Of a stretch of 64,000 bases of DNA, positions 46,340 through 59,036 are shown piece after piece. The DNA is taken from assembly GCA_036346225.1 (NCBI GenBank), contig JARFIW010001365.1, forward strand, positions 244,001 through 308,000. Direction: 5' to 3'. The position numbers and the translations under genes are program-made. This DNA is from Platerodrilus igneus. Lineage: Eukaryota > Arthropoda > Insecta > Coleoptera > Lycidae. Numbering within the stretch: the stretch's first letter is position 1; the number at the start of each line of letters is the position of its first letter. The notes beneath the pieces were generated by a model. That model was given only the letters and a program-made list of their open reading frames with translations. It was not told the DNA's origin and ran no database searches.

Positions 46340-48790
46340 CTACACATATGTTTTAAGCAATCTTTTCCTTGTTTCTATGTTTGTTGTCTTTGAACTCAGT
46401 AGTTGCCTTTTCTTGTTAAATGTAGCACGGTCTTGTGCTAATCTTTGTTTTAAATTTTTTGTGCTTTTTCCATCTAGCGTTATTTGGCATCCTAGGTAGC
46501 AGAAATCCTTAAACTTTTGTAAGTTCGTTTTACATATTTGTATTCTTGTTTTTGATATATTTTCCCCTTCTTTGTATACTAGTATTTTAGTTTTAGTTTC
46601 GTTAATTTTCATACCGTATCTCTCTGTTAGAACCGTTTCCATTTCATTAAGAGCAGCTTCTTACTTTTCTTTGCTAGACGCTATTACCGCTATATCATCT
46701 GCAAATCTAAGCATATCAATTTTTGTCCCTGCATAGTAATTCCAAATGTCTTTCTGCTTTTGACAGTACTCATTGCCTCATCAATGCACAAGTTAAAAAT
46801 TAATGGGGATAGGGCACAACCTTGTCTCACCCCTTTACTAATGTTTACTTCTCTACGTTCCTCCTCTAATTCTACTACTGCTGTTTGCTCTTTGTATAAG
46901 CTATGTACTATTTGTCTATCCCTATAACTCATTTCAATCTTTTTGAGTATTTCGAACATTTTTTTCCCATTGACAAATGCTTTTTCCAGATCTACAAACC
47001 CTATATACACGCTTTCCCTTTTTTCTATTGTTTTCTCCATTATCACTCTCAGAGCTAAAATAACCTCCCGAGTTCCCGTTTCGCCTAAATCCAAATTGGT
47101 CTTCTCCTAGTATTTCTTCAGCACGTTCTTCCATTCGTCTATGTACAATTCTAGTTAATATTTTGGACACGTGTGCTGTCAACCTTATTATTCGAAAATT
47201 TTCACATTTATCCGCGTCTTTCTTTTTTGGTATGGTTACTATGATGTTACGTTTTAAATCTTTGGGTATCTCGCCTGTCTCACACATATAACTGACCAGT
47301 TGGAAGAGACGTTCTGTTACTGCTTGTCCAGCGGCTTTTAGAGTTTCTGCTTACACCTTATCTGCACCCGGCGCCTTACCATTTTTCAGACTTTTTAATG
47401 CTAATTCAAACTCATCTCTAAGTATAGGATATCCAAGTCATCATTTCCAATGTCAGATTCCTGTTCTAATGCAGTTAGTTCCACTCCTGCATATAGATTC
47501 CCTATATATTCTCGCCATCTACCCACTTTCTTTACATTATCTATAATTACGTTTCCTCCCGCGTCCCTTATATTTTTTCTATACGGTTTTATATCCCTAA
47601 AATTTATTTTAATTAGTTTGTACGGTTTTGTCTTTCCTATTTCCATCTTAGTTTGTACCTTTTTGCACTTTTCATCAATCCATTGTCCTGTAGCTTTTCT
47701 ACATTTGCGAATAATTTCCCATTTTATGGCTTTGTATCTTTGTTTTCATGTTTCGTCTGATTTATTTATGTATTTTCGTCTTTCTTCTATTAGATTCAGG
47801 ATATCCTTTGTTATCCATGGTTTCTTATTTACTCTTTGTGTATACGCCAGAATATCTCTGGCCGCCATGTCTAGGCTGGATTTAATGTTATTCCATTCTG
47901 TTTCTACTTATTTAGTATCAGATATTTTCTCGATATCTTTAGCCAATTCATTTAACTTTTTCGAAATTTTCTTGAATATCTTAATCTTTTAGTTTCTTTA
48001 AGTCTAAGTGCTTTTTTCCGTTTCTCTTTTTCAAATTTTTAAATTTAAGTGCGGCCTTCATAATTACAATGTTGTGGTCAGTGTCTATATCTGCTTCTGG
48101 TTAGCTTCTGCAGTCTTTTACTTGATTCCTTAACCGTTGTCTAACAAGAATGTAATCTATTTGAAATCTTCATATTTCTCCTGGCATCTTCCACGTATAT
48201 CGTCTTCTAGCATGATGTTGAAATAATGTGTTTGTTATGATTAACTTGTTCTTGTTGCAAAATTCTACCAGCGTATTTTCCCTTTCGTTTCTCGTACCTA
48301 AACCAAATAAACCTACTACCACTCCTTCCCTATCTTCACCTACCACTGCATTAAAATTCTCCGTAATTATTAAATTTTAGTGTCCTTTTACGTATCTTAA
48401 TATGTCTTCGATTTCTTTGTATATCGCTTCTACCTCTTCGTCACTGTAGTTAGAGGTGGGCATGTTTACTTGTATTATTACTTTGTTTACCGGTTTAGAT
48501 TTTAATCTAAGCATGAGTACTCTTTCATTCTTTTGTAAGTAATTTTCTACACAGTATCCTATCTTTTTCCGCATAACTATCCCTACACCCAAATTTCCTT
48601 CCTGTGCTCCTGTATGAATTACTCAGATGTCTCCACTCCAAAAATTTTCCGCCTCTGGCCATCGAACTTCGCTGATCCCTACTATGTTTAGTGATAACCG
48701 ATTCATTCCGATTTTTAGGTTCTCTGGCTTATCTACTTGCTTCATACTTCTAACATTCCACGCCTTGACTTGCAAAATGTTCCCGACTCT
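46340..48790 (-). pseudogene. RTE copy B endonuclease-reverse transcriptase
   Basis: Endonuclease motifs: NVRSM and GISEVRW (about 48770-48680), GVGIVMRKKIG and IIQVNMPTS (48592-48377), RRRYTWKMPG and DTDHN (about 48200-48080). RT motifs: KNGKAPGADKV (about 47370), NIIVTIPKKKDADKCENFRI (47287-46934), YIGFVDLEKAF, ISKGVRQGCALSPLIFNLCI (47094-46690), the FADD box near 46700 in a shifted frame, and DFCYLGCQITLDGKS (46642-46340). There are many stops and shifts. The order and spacing show an originally single long ORF of the RTE type. Confidence 0.88.
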
Positions 48791-49194
48791 TAAATTTTAA
48801 CTTTCCGTTTGCATCCTCCGAAGTAGTCCCCTCCCGGAGATCCGAATGGGTGACTATTTTAACTCCGGAATCTTTTACCTCAGAGAATGCCATCATTTTA
48901 TTATAATTTAGGTGCGCTGTGTACTTGGGAGGTAATATGTTGGTTTCCCGTTGCCTTCCACATTGTGGTAGCGTGTCTTAGACTGCCATACCGACTCCAT
49001 TGGTCTCTGCCAATCTAAGTACCGAAAGAGCCGCTGCCCTCTTTCGTGGACCTGTTTTAGTCTGCTTCCTCACTAACGACTCTACTACTTTGGTTGGACC
49101 TCTACTTTGGCTCTTTAGCTCATTAAAGCACGCAAGCCATTTCACCTGTTCTAGTAATCTAGAACTTTGGCAAGGTGCAGGTCTATTCGAAATG

Positions 49195-51360
49195 GAACAG
49201 AGAGATACGGTATAAAAATTAACAAAAATAAAACTAAAGTACTAGTGTGCAAAGGAGGGGAACATAAACCATACACTAGAATACAAATAGAAAACGAAAA
49301 CCTATAAGGGGTTAAGGAGTTTTGCCAAATAACGCAAGATGAGAGAAGTGCAAAAATATAAAACAAAGATTAGTACAAGGTCGTGCTGCATTTAACAAGA
49401 TAAAGCAACTACTATGTTCAAAGGTAACAAACATAGAAATAAGAAAAGGTTGCTGAATATATATAGCACGGCACTGTATGGCTGTAAAACTTGTAGAGTA
49501 GCATAAGCGGACAACCTTTGAAATGTGATGCTACAGACGTATGATGAAGATATCATAGACAGATAAAGTTAAGAACAAAGAATTCTAGAAATGGTAGAGG
49601 AAGACAAAAATACGTGGAAAATAGTAAAAATAAGAGAGATAGAATGATAGGTTACCTACTAAGGCATGAAAAAATAGTGCGGAATATATTAGAAGCAGAA
49701 ATAAAAAAAGGAGGGCAAGTACACCTAAGTTAGACCATTTAATGAAAGATGTAGGCTGTAGGATGTTTAGGGAAATGTGTAGGCTAGCTCTGAATAAAAA
49801 CCAATAGAGCTAAGCGTCCAGCCAGTTCCAAGACAAAACTAATCGCGAAAAAAAAATTGTGGTTAACCGTGATTACTATTATAAACAACTGTAAGCGTTG
49901 CTTTTGCAATATTGTCAACTAATATTGATTGTGCAAAAGTGTTTATTGGAAAAATATTATTTCGGTAAATGTCTAAGTATTGGGGGATTTTAGTAGATAC
50001 AGGTTGCCTAACGCTCTTCACATACCACCGAATATGAAGGTACGCGTCCAACCAGTGCCAAGATGGAAAACATAATGACCAAAAATAATTATACTTAAAC
50101 TTGATGGTTATAAACAACCACAGGTGTTGGATTTGCAATAGTTTTAAATGATGTCGATTGTGCATAGGGATTTATTGGAAAACCCTTAATTCGGGAATGG
50201 TTCAGTGTTGGAGATCTTGATAGCCGCAAGTTGCTTAGCCCCTTCACACAACACCGAATATCGGCGAAATAGAGTATATATTTAAAAAGCAATAGAAGGG
50301 GAACCGAGCTGAATCTAACAAGAAAGAGAAGCTGCTATGTAGTAGACAACAAACATTGAAACAAGGAAACAATTGTTAAAAGCATTTGTGTGGAGCACAA
50401 CACTGTATGGCTATGGGATAGAGACAGTAGGAAAAGCAGACAGAAAAAAGGTAGAAGTCGTTTGGAATGTGGTGCTTCAGATGAATGATGATAGTATGTA
50501 CAAAGTTAATAACAAAAAAAGTTCTAGAAATAGCAGGGGAAGATGGCTATGGAAAACGAAAAGAAAATAGACAAAGTGGAAGGGCAGAACACGTTCTAAA
50601 GCATTTGAGGAATAGTACAGGATATATTATAGGCAGAGATAGGAAAAAGAAAGGTGAGGGAGACCTAAAGCAGACTATTGTACACAGATAGCGAAAGATG
50701 TAGGCTGTGGGAAATGTGTAGGTGTTACATGCCGAAAATCGGCTATGTAAACATTTCTGTAAGTTTCAGATTTGCAAGTGAATTCGCGCCAATTTTTAAA
50801 AGATTGTGCGTGCATTTCCGTCACTTTAGATAGTTGCGTCGGCGCCCGAGATTGCGCAGACGCGAAGTGATGATTTCCGTCACGTCGGGACTAATCCACA
50901 AAACTTCGAATCGTGTGGTTATCTGTGTGCCTTTGTCTTCTTTTTTTAAATATGTAGGTTTCCTGTCTTGTACCTGTTATCGTTCCTCTTACCAGTATTC
51001 TTTACCGTACCGCTACAGAAGAGAGAAGACAAATTTAATTTGGTTTCGAGGGGGGCAAAAGACGACCCACGCCCAACAACGCTCAACTAACGCCAAAATA
51101 GCTGCAATGTTGTGAAGACCTCCACAGTTTACGTGAGTATCTTTTGTCTTTTCCTATAATCAAAATAAACATTTTTGCATGTAACATAAATATGACGTAA
51201 CCCCTTATTGCGCAACATTATGCATGTATTTATTATGTTACCAACTGTCGTAGTGGCTCTTATAAATTACACGCCAGGACTTTAAAAGTATACATTAGAG
51301 TATAAAACCATAGAGTATAACATAGGTTAGTTCAGAATAGGAACTGAAAACCCAATAATG
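49195..51360 (+). mobile_element. RTE-type LINE 3' cluster (copy D), holds a solo LTR
   Basis: Plus strand; begins inside the RT C-terminal region (GAGAGATACGGTATAAAAAT at 49199, matching copy B reversed near 46620). It passes through the same three tails and two spacers as copies B and C, and ends at ACTGAAAACCCAATAATGAT near 51360. A 600-bp solo LTR (50723-51322) interrupts the last tail. No usable ORF remains. Confidence 0.8.
50723..51322 (+). repeat. Solo LTR, 600 bp, TAGG duplication
   Basis: Begins TGTTACATGCCG, ends GTATAACA, flanked by TAGG (50719-50722 and 51323-51326). The RTE tail reads on across the gap. Canonical TG...CA ends and a 4-bp duplication fit a Ty3/Gypsy LTR. It shares the TGTTACRTGCC start with family X but is otherwise different. 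Confidence 0.88.
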
Positions 51361-51679
51361 ATGAGGGACGTACTATAATATAAATTTACTACTCCAATGA
51401 AATCAATACACCTACTAGAAATTCATATCAAAATTATGAATTGATAGTCTATACAACGTTAGTTTAAATTAATAATGTAACAAGAGTCCCATTCATTAAG
51501 GCGTTACTAAAAATTATACAGCGGAACCTCTGCGCTTGTACTGTTGTTTCGATAAACAATAAACATGCTCAACTTCTTCAGTGGTAGTTCGCATAATCTT
51601 AGAAATCTTAAAACTGCACCGGAAAATTCTACGCATAGGAGAGATACTAAATACTTTTGAAATACCTTTCCCCTATATT
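51361..51679. other. Nothing recognised
   Basis: Short AT-rich spacer between RTE copy D and a SINE. Confidence 0.4.
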
Positions 51680-51958
51680 TCAATTCTTCAATGCTCCACT
51701 CGACGATACTGCATTGGTCAGAAAGCTAGTTTTGTTATCTAGAAATCAAGAAAGCAAGGTAGAGATCTTTAACGTGCGTGACAAACACACACACACGGGA
51801 CCTACATTTTTTACCTCTAATCCGAACGAGGGCGTATTTTTGTGAAATATGCTCGTTTAATATTTTTCAAGCGTCCCTTGTCGGGAATCAAACCCGGTAC
51901 CTCCAGTTTAGTAGTCACACACAAACCAACTACGAAGCCGCTAAAATACTTGTACGCT
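51680..51958 (-). mobile_element. tRNA-derived SINE (copy 4, with tRNA head)
   Basis: Minus strand: a head with B box (GGTTTGATTCC reversed, about 51890) and a tRNA-like 5' half (GGCTTCGTAGTTGG at 51944 reversed), then the body including TCCGAACGAGGGCG and ATGCTCCAC. It is more diverged than copy 2 and holds a short CA run (about 51784-51798). Confidence 0.85.
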
Positions 51959-51999
51959 GAAACTCAAATTAGAATGATGAAACAAAACAATAATAATTT

Positions 52000-53520
52000 T
52001 GAAAGGTTTTTTATGCCTGACTACATAATCATTTTCATCGACCACTGCAATAAAATTCGTAAACGAAATACCACTATTTTTTGAGGAAAATGCTGAACTA
52101 TGCTAGTAAGAAGAAGAATATGTGTTTCTATTGGACCAACAATTCTACAAGAATTTTAAGAAACATTTTGAAATTAGAAGAATGGTCTTTTTACAATATT
52201 AAATTAAAATGTCATCATGCGTTTCTGAAAAGATGTGAACTTTCGTTAATAAGAAAGTAAGCGTGATTTTCAACCAGATCGATCACTGTAGAAGAAATTC
52301 TGCGAAATGCCACGGAACTAAGCACAATGCATATATAAGGATACCGATTTTTAATGCAGTTATATGTTTATGAGAAAAAGTGAATCTTTAATGATAAAAA
52401 ATAAAGATAGTTTTCAGCGGGACTAATCACTTCAGAAACTTTAAAGAAGTTATGGAATCACCACGATAAATTTAAGTAGTATTTATACAAAATATGACAT
52501 GCTTCTAAAATAGTGCAGGTCTTTGCCGCAGGAAAATGTAGATCTTCTTTAACCCGACAGAAAGTCTGTAAACAATGCTATACGGAAACAACCACCATGG
52601 ATATTAAATAAATGTAAGTCCAAATGAAATGATACGTTTACTAGAACATTACTTTCGTTAGAATGAAATAACTTCTATCAATCGGTCCAACTTATATTGA
52701 AGTAAATGTCGAAAATGGTTAGTATATCAATCAAAATTGATTTAAAACAGTTTTAAATCGAAATAAATGATGTTTTTACGCAAACGCAGAACTTTATTAG
52801 TAGGCATATGAATGATGTCTAATACCGAACAAAGAATTATGGAAAAAATTCTGGTTAAGGTCATGGAACTAACAACAATGGGTTTAAAACAATATTAAGT
52901 AAAAACGCGATGGCTTGTAAGATGATATATATTTTTGATAATATATAAATAAATATGACTTTTAATATTATTAACAGCCTTCAAAGAAATTATTACAAAG
53001 CACATGGAAACAGCCACAATTGATTTAGAGCAATCTTCAATCCAAATGTAGTGATCGAACTTATCGAACTTTAATAGGTAAATGGCAATGGCCTTCAATC
53101 ACAACAACCGTTTTAGAATTTTGCGAGGGTCATAGATGTAAAATATTCTTAAACCTCTAAATGTGGTTATATTATTCCAACTGTACTTCTGTTATTGTGC
53201 AAATAAAAATGGCGTTTAACTTTACCAACTCTTTTATAAAAACTCTGACAAAGCTGATTATATCAAGCACCATGAATGTAAAATATTTAAGTCCAAATAT
53301 GATTATACGATTATGAAACGATATTGATTTTCATTAATAGCAAAATGGAAACTGGTAGTGAACCAGACCAATGATTTTGGACGAAATTATGAAAGGTGAA
53401 GTTACCAGCACTATAGATTTACGACAATTTGAAATTCGAATGATTTGATATGCTTATGGTAAGATATGGACTTAACGTGAGGTGAAATAATGAAGCTATC
53501 AGTAACTTTTAACTATACCT
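52000..53520. repeat. Degenerate tandem array, period about 150 bp
   Basis: A recurring phrase of the form GAAATTATG...CATGGAAC.A.CACAAT..ATTTA..CAAT followed by AAATCCAAATG..TGATACG can be picked out at about 52290, 52440, 52570, 52850, 52985, 53230 and 53385. Copies differ by many changes. It looks like an old satellite or minisatellite block. There are no genes. Confidence 0.55.
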
Positions 53521-53899
53521 TACGTTGTAGGAAGTAGGGGAAGGCGCCCATCAATGAGACACCATACAGAAATATAGTAAATGATGTTGCAGCTTCTCTT
53601 AGTCAAATACAGATGGTACACTAATGACCGTTAATTTGTTGTTGCAATCTCAGTTAGCTGCGCTTACTAAGACTGATAACTTCTGTGCATAGAAAATATT
53701 ACTGAAAAGTAAATTTTTAATCAACCCTAATTGTTGTTTTGATTGGTAGGAAAGTGTATTTATACGGATTAATATTTTTTTGTGCAGTTCCCTACTACTC
53801 AAATATAACTCGACCCATAAAAAATATTTTCTTGCTTATTTACAGTGAGCCATTACTGAGACGCCTGGGACATATCTGTAGGAACTGCAGAAATCTACA

Positions 53900-54738
53900 T
53901 GTCTGTTATATGTTATTGAAAGAACAATTCAAAATATTATTTATTTTACGTAGGGATGTGGTTATTAAAAACGCTCTAAAATGTCAAAAATTAGATACAA
54001 ATGACGAAATGGCTATATCTCAGGCAGTTTATGCTGTTGTTCCTGGTATTTCTATTTGAAAGGCCGCACGCCAATTTAGAATACATCTCAAACATTGACC
54101 ATGATATATGAAAAAGCAGAAATCGCCCGAAGAAAAAATTTGTATCCGGCCAGATTATGAAGTGCGCAGAATGTTGTCAATGGAACAGACAAATTCTCTT
54201 GATTACATAATTAAAGGCGCTTAAATATTTTACGGACTACCTATGCTAGAATGTAGATTAGTGGCGTACCAAGTGGCTAAGTGCAATAAAATTGCTATTC
54301 CTAGAAACTGGGAAGACAAATTACCGGGTGTAGAAAAATGCATGCCATGCTTTATGAAAAAGCATTGCAGTTTGTCGTTAAGAACTTTAGAAGATTGCAG
54401 CTTATATAGGGCAACTTCGTTCAACCGACATAATGTGAACATTTTCTTTAAAAAGTTGAAGATAGTTTTTGACAGATGGTACGAAACTGCAACAGTTACA
54501 GTGCTAAACGCTATAAAAGTAGTGGCAGCAAAAGAGGCCCGAGAAGTTAGCTAAGTAATAAGTGCAGAAAATGGCACTTTAGTTACAACCTGTTGCATAC
54601 TTAGCGCTTTTCACCAACGGTCATAGTTTTCTCAGGGTGCACTTTAAACAGAACATGCTAAACGGAGCACCACTTGGAACATTGGGTTTAGTAAGTAGGA
54701 CTGGCTGGATAAATTGCGAGTTATTTGTAGAAGTCATT
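53900..54738 (+). pseudogene. pogo/Tigger-like transposase, N-terminal half
   Basis: Plus strand pieces in several frames: an early helix-turn-helix area (53960-54060), CENP-B-like DNA-binding blocks (54243-54440: MLECRLVAYQVAKCN, IPRNWED, LSLRTLEDCSLYRATSFNRH), then the start of the DDE domain (KVVAAKEAREVS, ISAENGTLVTTCCILSA, GLVSRTGWINCELFVE). It ends at about 54738, where a piggyBac gene begins on the other strand. The DDE domain continues at 58042. Numerous stops make it a pseudogene. Confidence 0.82.
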
Positions 54739-57700
54739 TTTTACAAAACATTTTTGTAGGCCGGTACCTTTTGCAGCCACAATATGCACAATGACCTGTG
54801 GTAGTACCTACGCTTACGTGAGATGATTCTATCAATTCTTCATCAATAAGTTCTCTGATTCTATCTTTCATTGTTTTGGGTAAATTTTGCATTTGCAATC
54901 TTGATTTGAGATGATTTTCGATTACATGAAACGATAAATACCGGAGGTATTGTCTTCTAGGCACACGTACTCCAATATTATTTGTAAAATACAATACTAT
55001 GGAATTATTTCCGCCTACATTCAAAATAGAATAAAAGATTACCATTCCACCTTCTGGTATTTCTAGCACAATCATAACTTGCGTATAATTTGTCAACTAC
55101 GTCCACGCCATCTTTTGTGGCATTATAATCTATAATCTTGAATCTGTATTTATATTGTCGTCGCGGTGTAAGCTAGATACCAATAAAACTTTTTTTTTGT
55201 TTTTTTTCTGGTAAATAAGATACCGAGGTAATGTCCTTCTAAAATCCAAACATACTAGATCCGATACGTCTTCCACTTGGACAAGAAAACTTTATAATCA
55301 ACTCTTGCTTGTATTTCCGGATAGTACCTAAATACGTTAAAATTAAATTCATTGAAAAGGCGCATCACTAAATCAATTCCTGTAAACCATCTATCACACA
55401 TTGCATTTCTGTGTGATCTTTTTATACACTTACACATTCTTTGAACCACAGCAGATGGGAAATTGTCAATAAAATGGGGTCCATCCGGCTGCTTTCCGAG
55501 ATAAACTTCCAAAGACATTGTATAAAATGTTTTAGAATCTGAAAGGGCAAAGATTTTTATGCCATATTTATTTAGTTTTCTCGGAATATACTGTCTAAAG
55601 CTACAGCGCCCCTAAACGCCTCTAGCTTTTTATCGATTGTAACGTTTTCAAAAGGTGTATAAGCAGTTTCGCATTAATGAATAACAGCTTCAAACAATTC
55701 TCTAATGGGTGCAAAGCTATCGGTTTTTTCTTCTCTACTCGAGTTTCTAAATCAGCAAAACGTAGATTTTGAAGAAGAAACAAAAACCTATTTTTTCTCA
55801 TAGCCAAATGAAACATCGCTACCCAAATTGCGTTAGTATTCCATAATTTTTCAACATTTAGACGGCTTGACTTAAAAATTCCGGCTAAATAAAGTAGTCC
55901 AATAAGAACCTGAACCTCGCACACGTTGGTGTGTTTGACATCTCTATCTCTACTGTTTACTACTGTATTTATACTTTACAACATCAATGTATTTATTAGT
56001 ACACTCCACAATTATCCGAATCATATCTACGTCAATAAAATACTGTCAAATTTCTAAAACAGAATTGAGATTTTTTATTGTTGCTTTAGCTACCGGAAAA
56101 TGTTTTATAATATTCAACGATCTAGTTCTAACGGTGTTACGTTTATTTTCGTACATAATTAATTAGTGTATATACAATAATTTTTATCTTAAATTCTTTT
56201 GGCGTTCAACACAAAAATTAATTCTGTTAATTAAAAAAAACCCTTTCGTGTATTAAAATTTGTATGGTAATTAATAATAAATATCCGATCTATGTCAGTT
56301 GATAAATCTTTTGTGCTTCATTAGAAAAATAAATATCCTTTCTAAGAATTTCGTCCCGTGGAATTTACGCCTTAATTAGATAGGCGACTTTCCAAGTATT
56401 TTAGTAATTAAATGTTGGTGTGTTTTTCCTTTTGAACAAATTCGGCGAATTTATTTTAATAAAATTAGGGTTTTGCTGGTTTATTTCCTTGCTTTGGTGC
56501 TTTAACAAATGTAACAATTCATTTCCTGTTCAATTAGCGATCAGAAAACACGTTGTTTTGTTTCGCTCGTTTTTTTGATGCGAATTTCCGGCACGCATTA
56601 TTTAGCGTGGTGAGTATATGGAGTTTATATAAAACCATACGTTTCGGCTTCATTAAATTAAATTATTGTTCGTAACTATTCTAGCTTCCTGCGGGGGACA
56701 CGTTAATCCCTTGAGCTTCTTCTGGGAATGCGAGGTCAAATGCGCTCCGCCTGGACGTAAGACCAGCGACTGGTTCTACCCCGATGCCAGTAACTCGAGC
56801 GTGAGTTCTGTTTTTGCTTTTCTTGGTAAGAGCTTCTGATTTCGGAACCAGAACGCCTGGGGTTATACCGCTCAGAGATGACACTTCTAAATTTAATTAT
56901 CATCGATTAAAAATTACTGAACTATTTTGATACTTACTGCTTTTTTTTGGATGAATGCTTTACTATTTGTTTTAAATAACTAAAAAAAAACTTACTACTT
57001 ATTAAAAAAAATTGTTTAAAGACTTGCTGGCACAATTGAAAATGTTGCCATTATGCGTGTAAATTTAGTTTAAGTAATTATTTACGATATTCTAGAGCTG
57101 TGGTTTTTAGGGTTGCGTTTGTTTCTCTTTTTTTCTCTAGGTACTGTCGGGGGTAGTTGCCTAAAAACTACAGCCCGCCATTTTCAGGGTAATTTTTTTT
57201 TAATGTTTAAGGGGTGTTTATAATGTAATATGTAAATTGGGGACATTGACTTTTTTGGGGTTGGGTTTTGGGAGTACTGTGTTCTGTATGTATATAGATA
57301 TTTTTTTAATTATAAGTTCTTTCTTTCCCGTTATATGTTTTGTTCTGAGTGTGAATGAGTGAGTGTTTATATATAAATTTTTTTTCTTTATTTCAGGTTT
57401 CTTTTTTTATTTAGCTATAGGTATAAGACCCCGCCCACTCGCCGCCTGAGCCCGGACGGACTTACTTTCTTCTTTCTTTTTCTTGATTTTTTATGTTACG
57501 TCAATGCACGTAGCAACGGTATTTGTTCGATTTAGTTTTTTTGTCTTTTCCAAGAAAATAAGCGCTAAATGAACTCTACCTACTTCTCTATCAGAAACAT
57601 CTTGTTCAGTATCACTATTGTGATCACTTACTTCTAGAGCCTCCTGTTCGTTTTTATCTGATTGCTCATCATGCACCATTGCCAATTGTTCAGGTTCATC

Positions 57701-57850
57701 TTCTTTTAGGCATTCTTCCATTAACGTTGCCAGTCGTTCCTTGACTGCTTCATATGAAACCATCATCTGCTTACAAAAATTAATTAAGGAATGAAATAAC
57801 AAACTCCGCCATTTATTTTGTACCAAATTCACGTATCAGCGTTTTATACA
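54735..57850 (-). pseudogene. piggyBac-type transposase gene, split by a solo LTR
   Basis: Read on the minus strand. The N-terminus (57832-57516) is acidic with SDHNSDTEQDVSDREVG and ends LNRTNTV. The LTR at 56135-57515 interrupts it. After the LTR the frame resumes with RTRSLNIIKHFPVAK. Then comes the central domain (55924-55622: VLIGLLYLAGIFKSSRLNVE; 55518-55255: MSLEVYLGKQPDGPHF, NAMCDRWFTGIDL). The C-terminus (55096-54735) has VPRRQYLRYLS and the cysteine-rich end GHCAYCGCKRYRPTKMFCKK. Frame breaks occur near 55600 and 55200. It sits inside the pogo-like gene; I found no TTAA pair at its edges. Confidence 0.85.
56135..57515 (+). repeat. Solo LTR, family Y, inside the piggyBac gene
   Basis: 1381 bp beginning TGTTACGTTTATTTTCG and ending GCACGTAGCA, with a perfect 4-bp duplication ACGG (56131-56134 and 57516-57519). 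It is the inverted counterpart of the LTR at 62550-63742 and, in part, of 58464-59036. Removing it plus one ACGG restores the piggyBac frame. It includes a GC-rich patch (56680-56880) present also in the 62550-63742 copy. Confidence 0.93.
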
Positions 57851-58041
57851 CTAGCACTCGCTGCGAACTCACAGTCCGTAAATTAACATAAAAGCAAACG
57901 AACACACTCTTCAGTAAACGGTCACGTACTAACACTAGGCAACGCGTCAGAGGCAGCTACTCAGAATGCGGACGGAATTTTAAAGTTATTGTCCCTACAA
58001 TATAGATAATTACATAGCTGCGGAGCATAAGTCCGCGCGCG

Positions 58042-58463
58042 TGTACTGAAACTACTAAAGAAAATTCTTCTTTACTAATATATGACTACCACAAAAGCCA
58101 CCTATCCATCAAAGTTCAAAATATTGCGAAAGATGCTGGAGTAACAACTCTAACTATTTCACAATACTCCACCCAGAAATTACAACCTCTAGATGTCGGT
58201 ATTTTTAAACTCTTCCAAGCTTACAATTCCAGAGCGATAGACAGTTGGCTGATGCATCATTCTGGACAATCGCTCTCTATTTATGAAGTTGCACAATGTG
58301 TAGAACGAATCCATGAACAAAACATGATTCTAGAAACGATAAAGAATGCATTTAGAAAAACGGGAATAATACCCTATAACAAAGATGTGTTCTGAGATAT
58401 TACTTCTTTGTTATGTGATAGATTGTACCGATTAATCAATAAAATTAACAATGGCCAACACCT
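58042..58463 (+). pseudogene. pogo/Tigger-like transposase, DDE C-terminal part
   Basis: Resumes after the piggyBac with TKENSSLLIYDYHKSHLSI, then KDAGVTTLTISQYSTQKLQP, LDVGIFKLFQAYN and IDSWLMHHSGQSLSIYEVAQ with ETIKNAFRKTGIIPYNKDVF. The D-N/Y-H-x-S-H and KLQPLDV motifs are those of pogo/Tigger/jerky transposases. A TGA follows VF (about 58393). The last bases, NGQHL, run into the target duplication ACCT of the Gypsy-like element at 58460-58463 and go on at 63743. Confidence 0.88.
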
Positions 58464-59036
58464 TGCTACGTACATTGACGTAACTTAAAATAAACAAGAA
58501 AAAGATAGAAAGGATGACCGGACTCAATCGGTGAGTGGGCGGGGTCTTATACCTATGAATAAATTCAAAAAGAAACCTGCAATAACTAGAAAAAAATATA
58601 TAAACACTCACTCATTCACACTCAGAACAAAACATACAAAGGAAAAGAAAGAACTTATAATTAAACAAAATATGTACACAACACAGTAAAGAATTATTCA
58701 TTAAAATGGCGAGCTGTAGTTTTTAGGCAACTATCCCCCGACAGTAACTAGAAAAAAAGAAACACACAACTCTAGATCATCATAAATATAAACTTAAACT
58801 ATATGTACATACATAATGGCAACATGTTCAAATGTACCCGCACGTCTTTAAGCAGTTTTCACTGTAATAATTAGTATAATTTTAGTAATTTATAACCAAA
58901 TAGTAAAGCAGTGCGAAAAGCGCCGGAAAAACCCAAAATAGTTCAATAATTTTCGTATGTAACAATTAAATTTAGCAATGCCATAGTTGAACGGTACAAT
59001 CACAGGTGTTCTGGTTCTGAAGTAAGAAGCAGATAC
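58464..59036 (-). repeat. Family Y 3' LTR, truncated
   Basis: Matches 62550-63125 closely (same orientation) and 56920-57515 inverted. Its outer end (reverse strand ...ACGTAGCA at 58464) is intact; the part corresponding to 63126-63742 is missing. Confidence 0.88.

Larger units (their letters stand above)
44046..49190 (-). mobile_element. RTE-type LINE (copy B), near full length
   Basis: Minus strand, 5' leader near 49190-48790, then endonuclease and RT domains, then the three-tail 3' region (45960 down to 44046, ending in ATCATCATCATGATCATTGG). A family-X solo LTR (44886-45662) and a scrap of SINE (44604-44638) have been inserted. It belongs to a different subfamily from copy A but shares the 3' organisation with copies C and D. 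Its 5' end lies only a few bases from the truncated 5' end of copy D, giving a head-to-head pair. Confidence 0.82.

Noticed and set aside
47450..47992. 180-codon plus-strand ORF rich in Phe/Ser/Ile
   Set aside because: Antisense of the A-rich minus-strand RTE linker; no family match.
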